From NCBI RefSeq assembly GCF_017599305.1, contig NZ_JAGFWR010000030.1, forward strand, positions 1 to 64,000: a stretch of DNA of 64,000 nt. The letters are read 5' to 3'. Below the pieces are notes generated by a model. The model was not told the DNA's origin, ran no database searches, and saw nothing but the letters and a program-made list of their open reading frames with translations. The translations under genes and the position numbers were made by a program. Positions within the stretch are counted from its first letter, which is position 1. Each line of letters begins with the position of its first letter. Source of the stretch: Micromonospora antibiotica (GTDB lineage: Bacteria; Actinomycetota; Actinomycetes; Mycobacteriales; Micromonosporaceae). Below, in pieces: positions 32,550 to 41,105 of the stretch.

Positions 32550-33416
32550 ATGGGCAGCCCCTCCGGACCCCCGTTCGACCCGGACGATCCCGGCCGGGAC
32601 CGCCGGGAGCGGGACACCGAACCCATCCCGAGGTACCGACCCGACGACGGGCCGGCCTACGGGTCCGGGGCGGGACCCGCCAGTGGACCGTCCTTCTCGG
32701 ACGACGCCGGCTACGGCGACGTCCCGGGATTCGGGGGTCAGGGGCGGACCTGGGTCCGTGATCCGGAGGCGGGCTACCAACCGCCGGTCATCTCCGAAGA
32801 GGAGCTGTCCGGTCTGCGGTCCGACTCCCAGGGCATGGCCCCCCGCCGGGTGCTCCCCCTGGAGGACGAGCCCAGCTCCCTCGTCGCCCGCTACCTCTTC
32901 CCGACCGAGCGCTACCGGGGCGAGTGGAAGCGGCACTGGATCCACCTCGCCACCCCGATCGTCGTCGGCGTGGCGGCCACCTTCATCCTCGGCTACCTCT
33001 CCGGCTTCCTCGCCGGGCAGGACGTCGGCGCCCTCACCACCATCGCCGTGCTGCTCTGGTTCGCGGTGATGGGCTGGGTCGCCTGGAAGGTCGCCGACTG
33101 GTGGTACGACCGGTTCATCCTGACCAACAAGCGGGTCATGGTGGTCAACGGCATCGTCACGCGCAAGGTCGCCATGATGCCGCTGGCCCGGGTCACCGAC
33201 ATGAAGTACGAGCAGACCCCGACCGGCCGGGCACTCAACTACGGCACCTTCGTGCTGGAGTCCGCCGGCCAGGAGCAGGCGCTACGGGAGATCAAGAACC
33301 TGCCCAACCCGAACGAGCTCTACCTGCGAGTGGTCGAGGAGATGTACGAGCCGCAGGCGGTCGAGGCCCGGTTGGGCAAGGAGGCCGACGAGGCCAAGGC
33401 CGACGACGGCGCCTGA
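32550..33416 (+). CDS. bacterial PH-domain membrane protein (YdbS/bPH2-like)
   Basis: 288 residues. A disordered Asp/Gly/Pro-rich cytoplasmic N-terminus (1-110) is followed by LVARYLFPTERYRGEWKRHW, two membrane helices (about 132-155 and 160-180), then a bPH2 domain (about 185-262: WWYDRFILTNKRVMVVNGIVTRKVAMMPLARVTDMKYEQ). bPH2 domains act as membrane-proximal scaffolds, with no enzymatic role known. It is paired with the 52-aa membrane protein 6 nt upstream. Confidence 0.92.
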   Translation: MGSPSGPPFDPDDPGRDRRERDTEPIPRYRPDDGPAYGSGAGPASGPSFSDDAGYGDVPGFGGQGRTWVRDPEAGYQPPVISEEELSGLRSDSQGMAPRRVLPLEDEPSSLVARYLFPTERYRGEWKRHWIHLATPIVVGVAATFILGYLSGFLAGQDVGALTTIAVLLWFAVMGWVAWKVADWWYDRFILTNKRVMVVNGIVTRKVAMMPLARVTDMKYEQTPTGRALNYGTFVLESAGQEQALREIKNLPNPNELYLRVVEEMYEPQAVEARLGKEADEAKADDGA

Positions 33417-33519
33417 CACGTGTCGTCCGTCCGTCGGACGAACTGCACACCTTCCGCCGTCGACCGGGTGATCCCCGGCATGGCAGTCTGCCAGGCGGGA
33501 CGGCGTGCGGAGGTGAGCG

Positions 33520-34356
33520 GTGGCCGACCGGGATCCGCTGGAGGACGAGTTCCGTGACTTCGTCGCGGCGCGCTCCAGTGCCCTGCTGCGGACCGCCTAC
33601 CTGCTCGCCGGGGACTGGGCCACCGCCGAGGACCTCCTCCAGACCGCGTTGACCAAGACGTACCTGGCCTGGCGGCGCCTGGGTGGGATCGAGGCGGTCG
33701 AACCGTACGCCCGGCGGGTGCTGGTCAACACGTCCACCAGTTGGTGGCGGCGGCGGTGGCACGGTGAGCGGCCCACCGAGGTGCTGCCCGAGCGGGCCGG
33801 AGTGGACGAGATCGAGCAGCAGCTCGACCGCGACGTCCTCTGGCGGCACCTGCGGGCGTTACCCGCCCGGCAACGTGCCGTGCTGGTGTTGCGCTACTAC
33901 GAGGACCTGTCGGAGGCCCAGACGGCGGCCCTGCTGGAGATCTCCCCCGGCACGGTGAAGAGCCAGACGTCCCGGGCCCTGGCCACCCTGCGCCGCCGGC
34001 TCGGGGCGGAGGCGTTGCACGACCTGACCCCCGAACCGGTCACCCGTCCGACCACAGCCACGACCACCCGGACCACGCCCACCGGGGCAGTTACGGCCTC
34101 CCGGCCGCCGTCACCCGGGCGTACCACCGGGCAGACCCGGACATCCGCACCGGGCACCCCGGGCGAGCCTGTGCCGGGCCACACCGGGGGGATGCCGGCC
34201 CGCCCCGGTGCACCGGCCCGGACGGGGACGGGGCGGGCCGGCGCGGCGCGCGTCGTACCCGGGGAGCGGGCGGGTGCCGGCCCGGCGTCGCCCCGGCCGG
34301 TGGGCGCGGGCGTCCTGCCGATCCCGACCGCGCCGCTCGCCGCGGAGACCCGATGA
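33520..34356 (+). CDS. SigE-family ECF RNA polymerase sigma factor with long C-terminal tail
   Basis: 278 residues. Region 2 (about 10-75: FRDFVAARSSALLRTAYLLAGDWATAEDLLQTALTKTYLAW) and region 4 (about 107-160: LPARQRAVLVLRYYEDLSEAQTAALLEISPGTVKSQTSRALATLR) match the actinobacterial SigE-family ECF group. Residues about 175-278 form a Thr/Pro/Gly-rich disordered tail not needed for sigma function. GTG 33520 has GGAGG about 8 nt upstream. The stop overlaps the ATG of the next gene (ATGA), which encodes a membrane protein probably acting as its anti-sigma factor. Confidence 0.92.
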   Translation: MADRDPLEDEFRDFVAARSSALLRTAYLLAGDWATAEDLLQTALTKTYLAWRRLGGIEAVEPYARRVLVNTSTSWWRRRWHGERPTEVLPERAGVDEIEQQLDRDVLWRHLRALPARQRAVLVLRYYEDLSEAQTAALLEISPGTVKSQTSRALATLRRRLGAEALHDLTPEPVTRPTTATTTRTTPTGAVTASRPPSPGRTTGQTRTSAPGTPGEPVPGHTGGMPARPGAPARTGTGRAGAARVVPGERAGAGPASPRPVGAGVLPIPTAPLAAETR

Positions 34357-35597
34357 AGCCCGCACCGTCGCGGCCCGGCAACCAGACCGACGGGTCGGGG
34401 CGTCAACTCCTCGTGACGCACGACGACGAGCTGGAGCGGGCGCTGCGGGAGACGTTGTCCCAGCGGGTCGCGGTGCCGCACCGGCTCCCCGTCGACCCGG
34501 CCGGGTTGGCGCTCGGCCGGGCCCGGCGGGTCAGGCGGCGGCGCACGGTCGCCGGGCTCACCCTGGCCAGCATCGTGACCGCCCTGGCGGCCGGCGGCAT
34601 GACCCAGCTCGGTGGGCAGGCGGACCAGCCCACCGCCCCGACCGTCGTGCTCGGCGACCCGCAGGGGGTGGCCACCCTGTCCCCCGAGCCGGTCGCTCCC
34701 CACCCGGCGGACCGGCCGACCGACGGCGAGGTCGACCTGATCGTGGCCGGTGCGCTGGTCACCGCCGCCGGGCAGCGGTACGAGCTGGGGATCGGGCCGG
34801 TCGAACGCGCGCAACGCCTGCCCGACCGCGGCGGCTGGCTGCTGACCGGGGCGGTCACCGCTGCCGGCCGTACCCTCTGGGTGGTGCCCTCGGGCGGGAA
34901 ACCGCAGGCGTTGCTCGCCGGTGCCGACGAGATCGTGCTCTCACCCGACAGCCGGCAGGTGGCCTGGCGCGACGGCGGCCGACTCTTCGCCGCCGGGATC
35001 GTGGCCGGGCAGCTCATCGCCTCCGTCGCCGGGCCGTCCGTCGACGCGGTCCCGGTCCGGGTGGTCGGCGACCGGGTCCTGCTGCGGGCCGCCGCCGAGG
35101 GTGGTCACCTGTGGTGGCGGTGGAGCCCGGCGGGGCCGCCCGGCATCGTCGCGCCGGACGTCCAGGAGGTCTACGGGACCAGGCCGGACGGCCGGCTGGT
35201 CGCCCGGGTGCGGGTCGGCAGCGGGAGCTGCCTGGCCCTGCTCGACCCCGACCTGGCCCCGGCGAGCACCCGGTGCGACGTGACCCCGACCGCCGACGGC
35301 CGGGGCGCGGTCTCTCCCGACGGACGGTGGTTGCTGGTCAACGGCCGACTCGCCGGATCCGACGACGCCATCCTGGTCGACCTGGCCGGCACCGCCCCGG
35401 CCCCACGCGGCGCCGGCCCGGCGATCGGCGGTGCGGTGGTCTGGACCGACGACCACCATGCGGCGTACGTCGACGGGGACGGAAACCTCGCCCGGGTGCG
35501 TCCCGACGAGGTGCTGGCGGGCAGGCCGGCCACCCCCACCCCGGTGGCCGGGGCCGGGGCCGACGCCCGACCGGTGGTGGTGGCCGGCACCGGGTGA
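34353..35597 (+). CDS. membrane protein, putative anti-sigma partner with propeller-like outer domain
   Basis: 414 residues. A cytoplasmic segment (1-58) contains LERALRETLSQRV, typical of proteins encoded after SigE-family sigma genes. One membrane helix (about 62-82) follows, and residues 130-395 outside show repeated beta units (DEIVLSPDSRQVAWRDGG, GRGAVSPDGRWLLVNGR, VWTDDHHAAYVDGDGN) resembling WD40/TolB-like propeller blades. There is no zinc-binding HxxxCxxC motif, so it is not a ZAS-type anti-sigma factor. The ATGA overlap with the sigma gene makes a regulatory partnership likely (inference). Confidence 0.82.
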   Translation: MKPAPSRPGNQTDGSGRQLLVTHDDELERALRETLSQRVAVPHRLPVDPAGLALGRARRVRRRRTVAGLTLASIVTALAAGGMTQLGGQADQPTAPTVVLGDPQGVATLSPEPVAPHPADRPTDGEVDLIVAGALVTAAGQRYELGIGPVERAQRLPDRGGWLLTGAVTAAGRTLWVVPSGGKPQALLAGADEIVLSPDSRQVAWRDGGRLFAAGIVAGQLIASVAGPSVDAVPVRVVGDRVLLRAAAEGGHLWWRWSPAGPPGIVAPDVQEVYGTRPDGRLVARVRVGSGSCLALLDPDLAPASTRCDVTPTADGRGAVSPDGRWLLVNGRLAGSDDAILVDLAGTAPAPRGAGPAIGGAVVWTDDHHAAYVDGDGNLARVRPDEVLAGRPATPTPVAGAGADARPVVVAGTG

Positions 35598-35619
35598 CCT
35601 GCCCCGACCCGCCCGCCGG

Positions 35620-35625
35620 TAGCGT
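35620..35625 (+). promoter_or_regulatory. -10-like hexamer of the PHP-domain gene
   Basis: TAGCGT 7 nt before ATG 35633. Confidence 0.4.
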
Positions 35626-35632
35626 CGGGACC

Positions 35633-36499
35633 ATGCCCGCACGCCCGCTGATCGACCTGCACGCCCACTCCACCGCCAGCGACGGCACGCTCGGCCCGGC
35701 CGAGCTGGTCCGGGCCGCCGCCGACGCCGGGTTGGACGTCGTGGCGATCACCGACCACGACACCACCGCCGGGTGGGCGGCGGCGGTCGACGCGTTACCG
35801 GCCGGGCTCAGCCTCGTGCGGGGGGCGGAGCTGTCCTGCCGCTGGCACGGTGCCGAACCGGCGCTGCCGCTGCACCTGCTGGCGTACCTGTTCGATCCGG
35901 AGCACCCGGAGTTGGTCGCCGAGCTGGCCCGGGTACGGCAGGCCCGGGAGGTACGCGGGGAACGGATCGTCGAGCTGCTGCGCGCCGACGGGATCGACGT
36001 GAGCTGGCCGGAGATCCTGGCCGCCGCCGACGGAGGCACGGTGGGTCGCCCGCACATCGCCGCCGCGCTGATCCGGTCCGGCCTGGTCACCACCACCACC
36101 GAGGCGTTCGGCCCGCAGTGGCTGGGGCAGCGGTACCGGCTACCCAAGGACGACATCGACGTGTTCCGGGCCGTGGCCCTGGTCCGGGCGGCCGGCGGCG
36201 TGCCGGTGTTCGCCCATCCCCGGGCCAGCCGGCGGGGGCGGATCGTCCCGGACCTGCTGATCGCCGAGCTGGCCGACGCGGGGCTCGCCGGCCTGGAGGC
36301 CGACCACGAGGACCACACCCCCGCCGAGGCGGCGCACGTCCGGCGGCTCGCCACCGACCTGGGCCTGCTGGTCACCGGCTCGTCGGACTTCCACGGCAGC
36401 CACAAGACCGTCCGGCTGGGCGCGCACACCACCGCGGTGGAGGCGTACGAGCGGATCGTCGCGGCGTCCTCCGGAGTGACCGGCGTCGCTTCCGGCTGA
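35633..36499 (+). CDS. PHP-domain metal-dependent phosphoesterase (YciV/RNase AM-like)
   Basis: 288 residues. Metal ligands occur in DLHAHSTASDGT (His10, His12, Asp17), AITDHDTTAG (about 43-52), GAELSC (about 66), FAHPRASRRG (about 195) and TGSSDFHG (about 247). This is the single-domain PHP group that includes E. coli YciV, a 5'-phosphate-releasing nuclease/phosphatase. Substrate is likely a short nucleic acid or nucleotide 3',5'-bisphosphate (family knowledge). It precedes marC by 40 nt. Confidence 0.92.
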   Translation: MPARPLIDLHAHSTASDGTLGPAELVRAAADAGLDVVAITDHDTTAGWAAAVDALPAGLSLVRGAELSCRWHGAEPALPLHLLAYLFDPEHPELVAELARVRQAREVRGERIVELLRADGIDVSWPEILAAADGGTVGRPHIAAALIRSGLVTTTTEAFGPQWLGQRYRLPKDDIDVFRAVALVRAAGGVPVFAHPRASRRGRIVPDLLIAELADAGLAGLEADHEDHTPAEAAHVRRLATDLGLLVTGSSDFHGSHKTVRLGAHTTAVEAYERIVAASSGVTGVASG

Positions 36500-36527
36500 T
36501 CCGCGTTCCGCCTGCCAGCGGCACCGC

Positions 36528-36533
36528 TACCCT
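36528..36533 (+). promoter_or_regulatory. -10-like hexamer of the MarC-family gene
   Basis: TACCCT 6 nt before GTG 36540. Confidence 0.4.
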
Positions 36534-36539
36534 CGTCCG

Positions 36540-37154
36540 GTGGATCTCAAGCTCTTCGGTGAGGTCTTCGTGACCCTGCTGGTCATCGTCGACCCGCCGG
36601 GCATGATGCCGATCTTCCTCGCCCTGACCGGCCCGCTGCCGGCCCGTGACCGTAACCGGGCCGCCTGGCAGGCGGTCGCGTTGGCGCTCGGCGTCATCGT
36701 GGTCTTCGCCGTCGCCGGCCAGACCCTCCTCGCCTACCTGCACGTCGACCTGCCGGCGTTGCAGGCGGCCGGTGGCCTGCTGCTGATCCTGGTCGCGCTG
36801 GAACTGCTCACCGGCAAGGCCGACGACCCCAGCCAGCAGGCCACCTCCAACATCGCCCTGGTGCCGTTGGGCACCCCGCTGCTGGCCGGCCCCGGCGCGA
36901 TCGTGGCGACCATGCTGTTCGTGCAGCAGGCCGACGGGGTGGGACAGGTCTCGGCGATCGCCGCCGCGATCGTCGCGGTGATGCTGGCGGTCTGGATCGT
37001 GCTGCGGTTCTCCGGCGGCATCGTCAAGATCCTCCGGCCGGGCGGCATCGAGGTGCTGACCCGGATCGCCGGCCTGCTGCTGGCCGCCATCGCGGTGCAG
37101 CTCATCGCCGACGCGGTGGCCGCCTTCGTCACCCAGTACGTGAACATGAGCTGA
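36540..37154 (+). CDS. MarC-family integral membrane protein
   Basis: 204 residues with six predicted helices. Family blocks include LLVIVDPPGMMPIFLALT (about 14-31), GGLLLILVALELLTG (about 79-93) and VPLGTPLLAGPGAIVATMLF (about 107-126). MarC proteins have no settled function, and the earlier link to multiple antibiotic resistance has been withdrawn. No ribosome site is visible before GTG 36540, consistent with a leaderless transcript. Confidence 0.93.
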   Translation: MDLKLFGEVFVTLLVIVDPPGMMPIFLALTGPLPARDRNRAAWQAVALALGVIVVFAVAGQTLLAYLHVDLPALQAAGGLLLILVALELLTGKADDPSQQATSNIALVPLGTPLLAGPGAIVATMLFVQQADGVGQVSAIAAAIVAVMLAVWIVLRFSGGIVKILRPGGIEVLTRIAGLLLAAIAVQLIADAVAAFVTQYVNMS

Positions 37155-37208
37155 GTCGCCCGCCGTGCCGCCGCCGGGCTGTCGCACCGGGCTGGCAGGA
37201 TCACCGGG

Positions 37209-38141
37209 GTGCGACGAGCCTCCTCCGCCGGTACTCCCCGGCCCCGCTCCGGCCAACCCGAGCAACTCGGCTTCGCCGGCATGCCCGAACGGCTCTTCAC
37301 CTGCACACCCAGCAAACTCGGCGCGTACGCCGACTGCCCCCGCCGCTACCGCTACGCCTACCTGGACCGGCCCGCCCCGCCCAAGGGGCCGCCGTGGGCG
37401 CACAACTCGCTCGGCGCGAGCGTGCACACCGCCCTGAAGAACTGGTATGCGCTGCCCACCGACCGGCGTCGTCCCGAGGCGCTGCCCGCCCTGCTCAAGG
37501 GCACCTGGGTCCGCGAGGGCTACCGCGACGACGAGCAGGAGCGGGCGGCCTACCAGCGGGCGCTGGGCTGGCTGGAGGGGTACGTCGCCACCCTCGACCC
37601 CGGCGACGACCCGCTGGGTGTGGAACGCGTGGTCGCCGTCAAGACCGCCGTGCTGGCCTTCAACGGGCGGGCCGACCGGATCGACTCCCGCCCCGGCCCG
37701 GACGGTCCCGAACTGGTCATCGTCGACTACAAGACCGGCCGCACCGGGCTGGACGCCGACGACGCGCGCGGCTCGCAGGCACTGGCCCTCTACGCGTACG
37801 CCGCCGAGCGGACGTTCCGCCGACCCTGCCGCCGGGTGGAGCTGCACCATCTGCCGACCGGCACCGTCGCCGGACACGATCACACCGTCGAGTCGCTGAC
37901 CCGGCAGCTCAGCCGCGCCGAGGACACCGCCCGGGACATCATGGCCGCCGAGCGGTCGGTGGCCGACGGAACCGACCCGGACGAGGCGTTCCCTGCCGTC
38001 GCCGGGCCCCGCTGCGGCTGGTGCGACTACCGGCGTACCTGCCCGGTCGGCGCGCAGACCCCCGGCCGGGAGCCGTGGTCGGCGATCGACCGCCCCACCG
38101 CTCCGCAGGCCGACCGCCCCGCCGCCCCGCTGGCCGACTGA
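37209..38141 (+). CDS. RecB-family PD-(D/E)XK nuclease with AddB-type Fe-S cysteines
   Basis: 310 residues. The nuclease core has the His in LGASVHTALKNWY (about 70-82), the metal Asp in FNGRADRID (about 151-159) and VIVDYKTG (about 169-176) with the catalytic Asp-x-Lys. One cysteine before the core (Cys43, ADCPRRYRY) and three after it (CGWCDYRRTC, about 271-280) give the 1+3 cysteine pattern of the 4Fe-4S clamp in AddB, Cas4 and eukaryotic Dna2. No helicase domain is attached and no cas gene is nearby. A role in DNA end processing is inferred. GTG 37209 start. Confidence 0.9.
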   Translation: MRRASSAGTPRPRSGQPEQLGFAGMPERLFTCTPSKLGAYADCPRRYRYAYLDRPAPPKGPPWAHNSLGASVHTALKNWYALPTDRRRPEALPALLKGTWVREGYRDDEQERAAYQRALGWLEGYVATLDPGDDPLGVERVVAVKTAVLAFNGRADRIDSRPGPDGPELVIVDYKTGRTGLDADDARGSQALALYAYAAERTFRRPCRRVELHHLPTGTVAGHDHTVESLTRQLSRAEDTARDIMAAERSVADGTDPDEAFPAVAGPRCGWCDYRRTCPVGAQTPGREPWSAIDRPTAPQADRPAAPLAD

Positions 38142-38201
38142 CCGGCCGGCTCCGTCGAGGTCGACGCGTCCGGTCCGGCACGACCGCCGCCACGTGGTCG
38201 A

Positions 38202-39053
38202 TCAGGCGGCGGTGAGGCGGACGGCACGGTCCTTCGCGGTCTGCCGGATCGGGCTCTCCCGCCAGGTGCGCGGCAACGCCGTCAGGGCCAGTCGCAGCGT
38301 GCGGACGCTCAGGTCGGCCGACAGCGCGGTGGTGGGCAGCCCCAGCCCGCCGTAGAGTCGCAGCGCCCACGGTGGCAGCAGCCCGAGCGCCGTGCCGGCC
38401 ACCCCGAAGTACGCCCAGCGCGGTGGCCCCAGGTTCAACCCGAGCCGGGCCGGCCGGCTGAGCTTCCACGGGATCGGCGGGGCGGTCAGGAACAGGGCGG
38501 TCTCCGCCGCCTCCCTGGTCATCCGCAGCTCGGGCCGGACCGTCCGGTAGTAGTCGGCCACCTCGGCGGCGCTGCCGGGCACCCCGGCCGGGTCGAGCCC
38601 GACGAGTGCGGCGGCCCGCCGCTGCTCGGCGTAATATCCGTCCACCTCGGCGTCGGTCAGCGACAGGCCGGCCCGGCGGGCGGTGCCGACGAACGACTCG
38701 GCCCCGGTGACGTGCACCCAGCGCAGCAGGTCCGGCTCGTCGATCCGGAACCGCTCCCCGGTGAACGGGTCGGTGGCGCGCAGCCGGGCGTGCAGGGCCC
38801 GCAACCGCCGACCGGCCGTCTCGGCCTCGGCGGTGGTGCCGTAGTTCACCGTGTCGATGTACGTGCCGGTGCGGACCAGCCGCCCCCAGGCGTCCGACCG
38901 GTAGTTGCTGTTCTGGGCCACCCCGGCCATCGCCCGGGGGTGCAGGGTCTGAAGATAGAGGGAACGCAGGCCGGCGACGATCATGATCGGTTCGTCGTGC
39001 ACCTTCCAGGTGACCGAACCGGGACCGAAGAGGCCGAGATCGTCGGTGTCCAC
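38202..39053 (-). CDS. DUF2236 (MpaB/latex-clearing-protein-like) oxygenase family protein
   Basis: 283 residues. It has LFGPGSVTWKVHDEPIMIVAGLRSLYLQTLHPRAMAGVAQNSNYR near the N-terminus (about 8-52), LLRWVHVTGAESFVG (about 109-123) and a long helical C-terminus, all typical of DUF2236. Conserved histidines (HPRAM, WVHVTG) fit the heme-binding pattern reported for Lcp-like members; this is family knowledge. The substrate is unknown. It is divergent from the DUF2231 gene. Confidence 0.88.
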   Translation of the reverse strand: MDTDDLGLFGPGSVTWKVHDEPIMIVAGLRSLYLQTLHPRAMAGVAQNSNYRSDAWGRLVRTGTYIDTVNYGTTAEAETAGRRLRALHARLRATDPFTGERFRIDEPDLLRWVHVTGAESFVGTARRAGLSLTDAEVDGYYAEQRRAAALVGLDPAGVPGSAAEVADYYRTVRPELRMTREAAETALFLTAPPIPWKLSRPARLGLNLGPPRWAYFGVAGTALGLLPPWALRLYGGLGLPTTALSADLSVRTLRLALTALPRTWRESPIRQTAKDRAVRLTAA

Positions 39054-39262
39054 CCGTCAACAGTGCCACGCTCGACGAGGTACCGCCGTCCGTCATCGTG
39101 ACCCTCGCCCGGAACCAGCGGGTGCGGGACGGGCCGGGGACAGGCCGGGACGCGGTGAACCGGAACCTCCGCCACCACGTGTACGCGTACGGCGAGACGC
39201 TGCGATACCAGGCTCGACGTACGCTGTCTGCCGCAACCCGCATTCCACGCTCGGAGGTGTCG

Positions 39263-39745
39263 GTGTTCAAGGAGATCAACGGTCTGCCAGGTCACGTCCT
39301 GGTGGTCCATGCCGTGGTCGTCTTCGTCCCACTGCTCGCGCTGCTGGCCAGCGCCTACGGGCTGATGCCGCGCTGGCGGCCCCGCCTTGACTGGGCGGTG
39401 GCCATCCTGGCCGTGATCACCCCGGTCCTCGCCTGGGTGGCGACCGAATCGGGGGAGGCGTTCGAGGAGGCGCTGCGGGCGAAGGGCTACTCGCCCGAGC
39501 TACTCGCCAAGATCCACGAACATTCCGAGTACGGCGAGACGCTGCAGTGGTTCACCATCGGGCTGGCCGTGGCGGCGCTGCTGCTGCTGGCGGTGACCAG
39601 CAGTCGGGTGCGTACCCCGAACCTGCCCGGCTGGGCGCCCTGGGTCCTCACCGCGATCGTCGTGGTGCTGTCGGTTTTCGCGCTCGTCTACGTCTATCTC
39701 ACCGGGGACAGCGGTGCCGCCTCGGTGTGGAGCAACACGTTCTGA
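39263..39745 (+). CDS. DUF2231 membrane protein
   Basis: 160 residues with four membrane helices. The N-terminus FKEINGLPGHVLVVHAVVVFVPLLALLA and the loop GEAFEEALRAKGYSPELLAKIHEHSEYGETLQWFTIGL are DUF2231 hallmarks; the conserved histidines suggest metal or heme binding. GTG 39263 has GGAGG 5 nt upstream; the frame extends further upstream but without similarity. Function unknown. Confidence 0.9.
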   Translation: MFKEINGLPGHVLVVHAVVVFVPLLALLASAYGLMPRWRPRLDWAVAILAVITPVLAWVATESGEAFEEALRAKGYSPELLAKIHEHSEYGETLQWFTIGLAVAALLLLAVTSSRVRTPNLPGWAPWVLTAIVVVLSVFALVYVYLTGDSGAASVWSNTF

Positions 39746-39977
39746 CCAGTCGCCCGGGTGCTGACCGGTCGGCCTGGCTGCCCGGTCGGGCCCGGTCGGT
39801 TGTCCGGGTGCTGACCGGTTGTCCGGGTGCTGAGTGGTCTTGTTCGTGCTGACCGGTCGGCCTGGTCGATCGAACTGGTCGGTCGGCGCGTGGGTCGGGC
39901 AGCGCCTTGGGGCGCGTGGGCCGGGCAGCGCCTTCGGCGTGTGCGCCGGATGGCGTGCGGGAGTGTTCGGCGGGTGT
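39746..39977. repeat. degenerate short tandem repeats between convergent genes
   Basis: Several imperfect copies of GGGTGCTGACCGGTCGG and GTCCGGGTGCTGACCGGT occur at about 39755-39875, followed by two near-copies of GGGCAGCGCCTT about 24 bp apart (39897-39940). No gene is present. Confidence 0.6.
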
Positions 39978-40985
39978 TCAGAACAGTGCCCGGGAGCAGA
40001 GCAGACAGAGCAGCAGTAGCAACACGGTGCCGATGACCGCGCCGACGCTCCAGGTGACCCGCTGCGCCCGTTGCTCTGCCGCGTCCATCGCCTCCATGTC
40101 CTGCACCGGCAGGGTGCGGGCGGGAGTCGCTTCCAGGTGCACCGGCGGACGCCAGCCCGGCGGCGGTGGCGTGGTGGGCGGCGGCCCGTGGTAACCACCC
40201 CGCCCCGGCCCGGCCGAACTCGTCCCCGGTGCGGTACTGCCCGTCCAGGGAGTGGTCGGGACCGGTCCCGGGATCGACGTACCCACCCTCGGCGGCGCGG
40301 CCGGCTCACCGGACGGTGGGCCGGCCTGTGGGCTGGCGGGTCGACCGGACGGCAGGCCGGGTGCCGGCGCGTCGACCGGGCTGGCCCAGGGCGAAGGCTG
40401 GTGCGTCGCCCCACCTTCCGCTTCCGCGGCACCCCCGGCACCCGCGCCGGTCGCGACCCCGCTCTCTGCTCCGGCTTCCTCTCCGGCACGAGTTCCGGTC
40501 CCGGCACCTCCTCCCGTCCCGGCCTCTTGTTCGGTCCCGCCCCTTTGTCCGGTCTCGGCCCCGTGTTCGGTTCCGGCCCTGCGTTCGGTTCCGGCCCCGT
40601 GTTCGGTCTCGGTCCTTTGCTCGGTCTCGGCCTCTTGTTCGATCGCGCCCCATTGTGCGGTCTCGGCCCTTTGCTCGGTTCCGGCACTGGTTCTGGTCTC
40701 GGCTCTGGTCTCGGTCCCGGCCTCAGGGGCCGCGTCAACCCCGGTGGTGGGAGATCCGTCAAGGTGGTGCGGGGCACCCGTTCCGCCGGGGATGGTGCTC
40801 GGGTGAGGCTGGCGGGTCGAGGGTGTCGGCTCGGTGGTGTCCGCTGGGCTGGTGGTGTCCGTCGGGCTGGCGGGGCGTGCCGGGGGTGTGGGGGATGTCG
40901 GCCCGGCGGGTGCGGGGGTGGGCGGCTGTGCGGGTGGGCGTCGCCAGTATTCGTCGTCGGGGCTGGCACCGCTGGGGGTCGTCAC
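39978..40985 (-). CDS. low-complexity repeat protein with C-terminal membrane helix
   Basis: 335 residues from GTG 40985, which has a leaderless-type TAGCGT 8 nt upstream. Residues 5-70 are Pro/Thr-rich. About 85-175 consist of a degenerate hexapeptide repeat (TEHGAG, TERRAG, TEQEAG types) encoded by an 18-bp DNA repeat. About 180-300 are Pro/Gly-rich. A helical AMDAAEQRAQRVTW leads into a final membrane helix (SVGAVIGTVLLLLLCLLCSRALF). Tail-anchored topology with a disordered cytoplasmic or outer domain is likely. No function can be assigned. Third-position G/C bias holds throughout, so it appears expressed. Confidence 0.7.
   Translation of the reverse strand: MTTPSGASPDDEYWRRPPAQPPTPAPAGPTSPTPPARPASPTDTTSPADTTEPTPSTRQPHPSTIPGGTGAPHHLDGSPTTGVDAAPEAGTETRAETRTSAGTEQRAETAQWGAIEQEAETEQRTETEHGAGTERRAGTEHGAETGQRGGTEQEAGTGGGAGTGTRAGEEAGAESGVATGAGAGGAAEAEGGATHQPSPWASPVDAPAPGLPSGRPASPQAGPPSGEPAAPPRVGTSIPGPVPTTPWTGSTAPGTSSAGPGRGGYHGPPPTTPPPPGWRPPVHLEATPARTLPVQDMEAMDAAEQRAQRVTWSVGAVIGTVLLLLLCLLCSRALF
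40470..40730. repeat. 18-bp minisatellite inside the low-complexity protein gene
   Basis: Roughly a dozen degenerate copies of an 18-bp unit of the TTGTTCGGTCCCGGCCCC type, in frame, each coding for six residues (T-E-x-x-A-G/E on the minus strand). Confidence 0.7.
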
Positions 40986-41091
40986 GCCATCCGACGCTAC
41001 CAACGTGAGGGCCGGACGCGGCGGACCCTTGCCGGGGAGACCCGGCAGTTGGCCGCCGTGGTGGTGTGCGGGAAGTGGGCGGTCTGAGGAG

Positions 41092-41097
41092 TAACCT
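41092..41097 (+). promoter_or_regulatory. -10-like hexamer of the 60-aa acidic protein gene
   Basis: TAACCT 8 nt before GTG 41106. Confidence 0.4.
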
Positions 41098-41105
41098 TGC
41101 CGCTC

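Noticed and set aside
34208-36499. A 763-codon plus-strand frame appearing to join the sigma tail to the PHP protein
   Set aside because: Only its last 288 codons (from ATG 35633) encode a real protein; the upstream part is the out-of-frame shadow of the anti-sigma-like gene.
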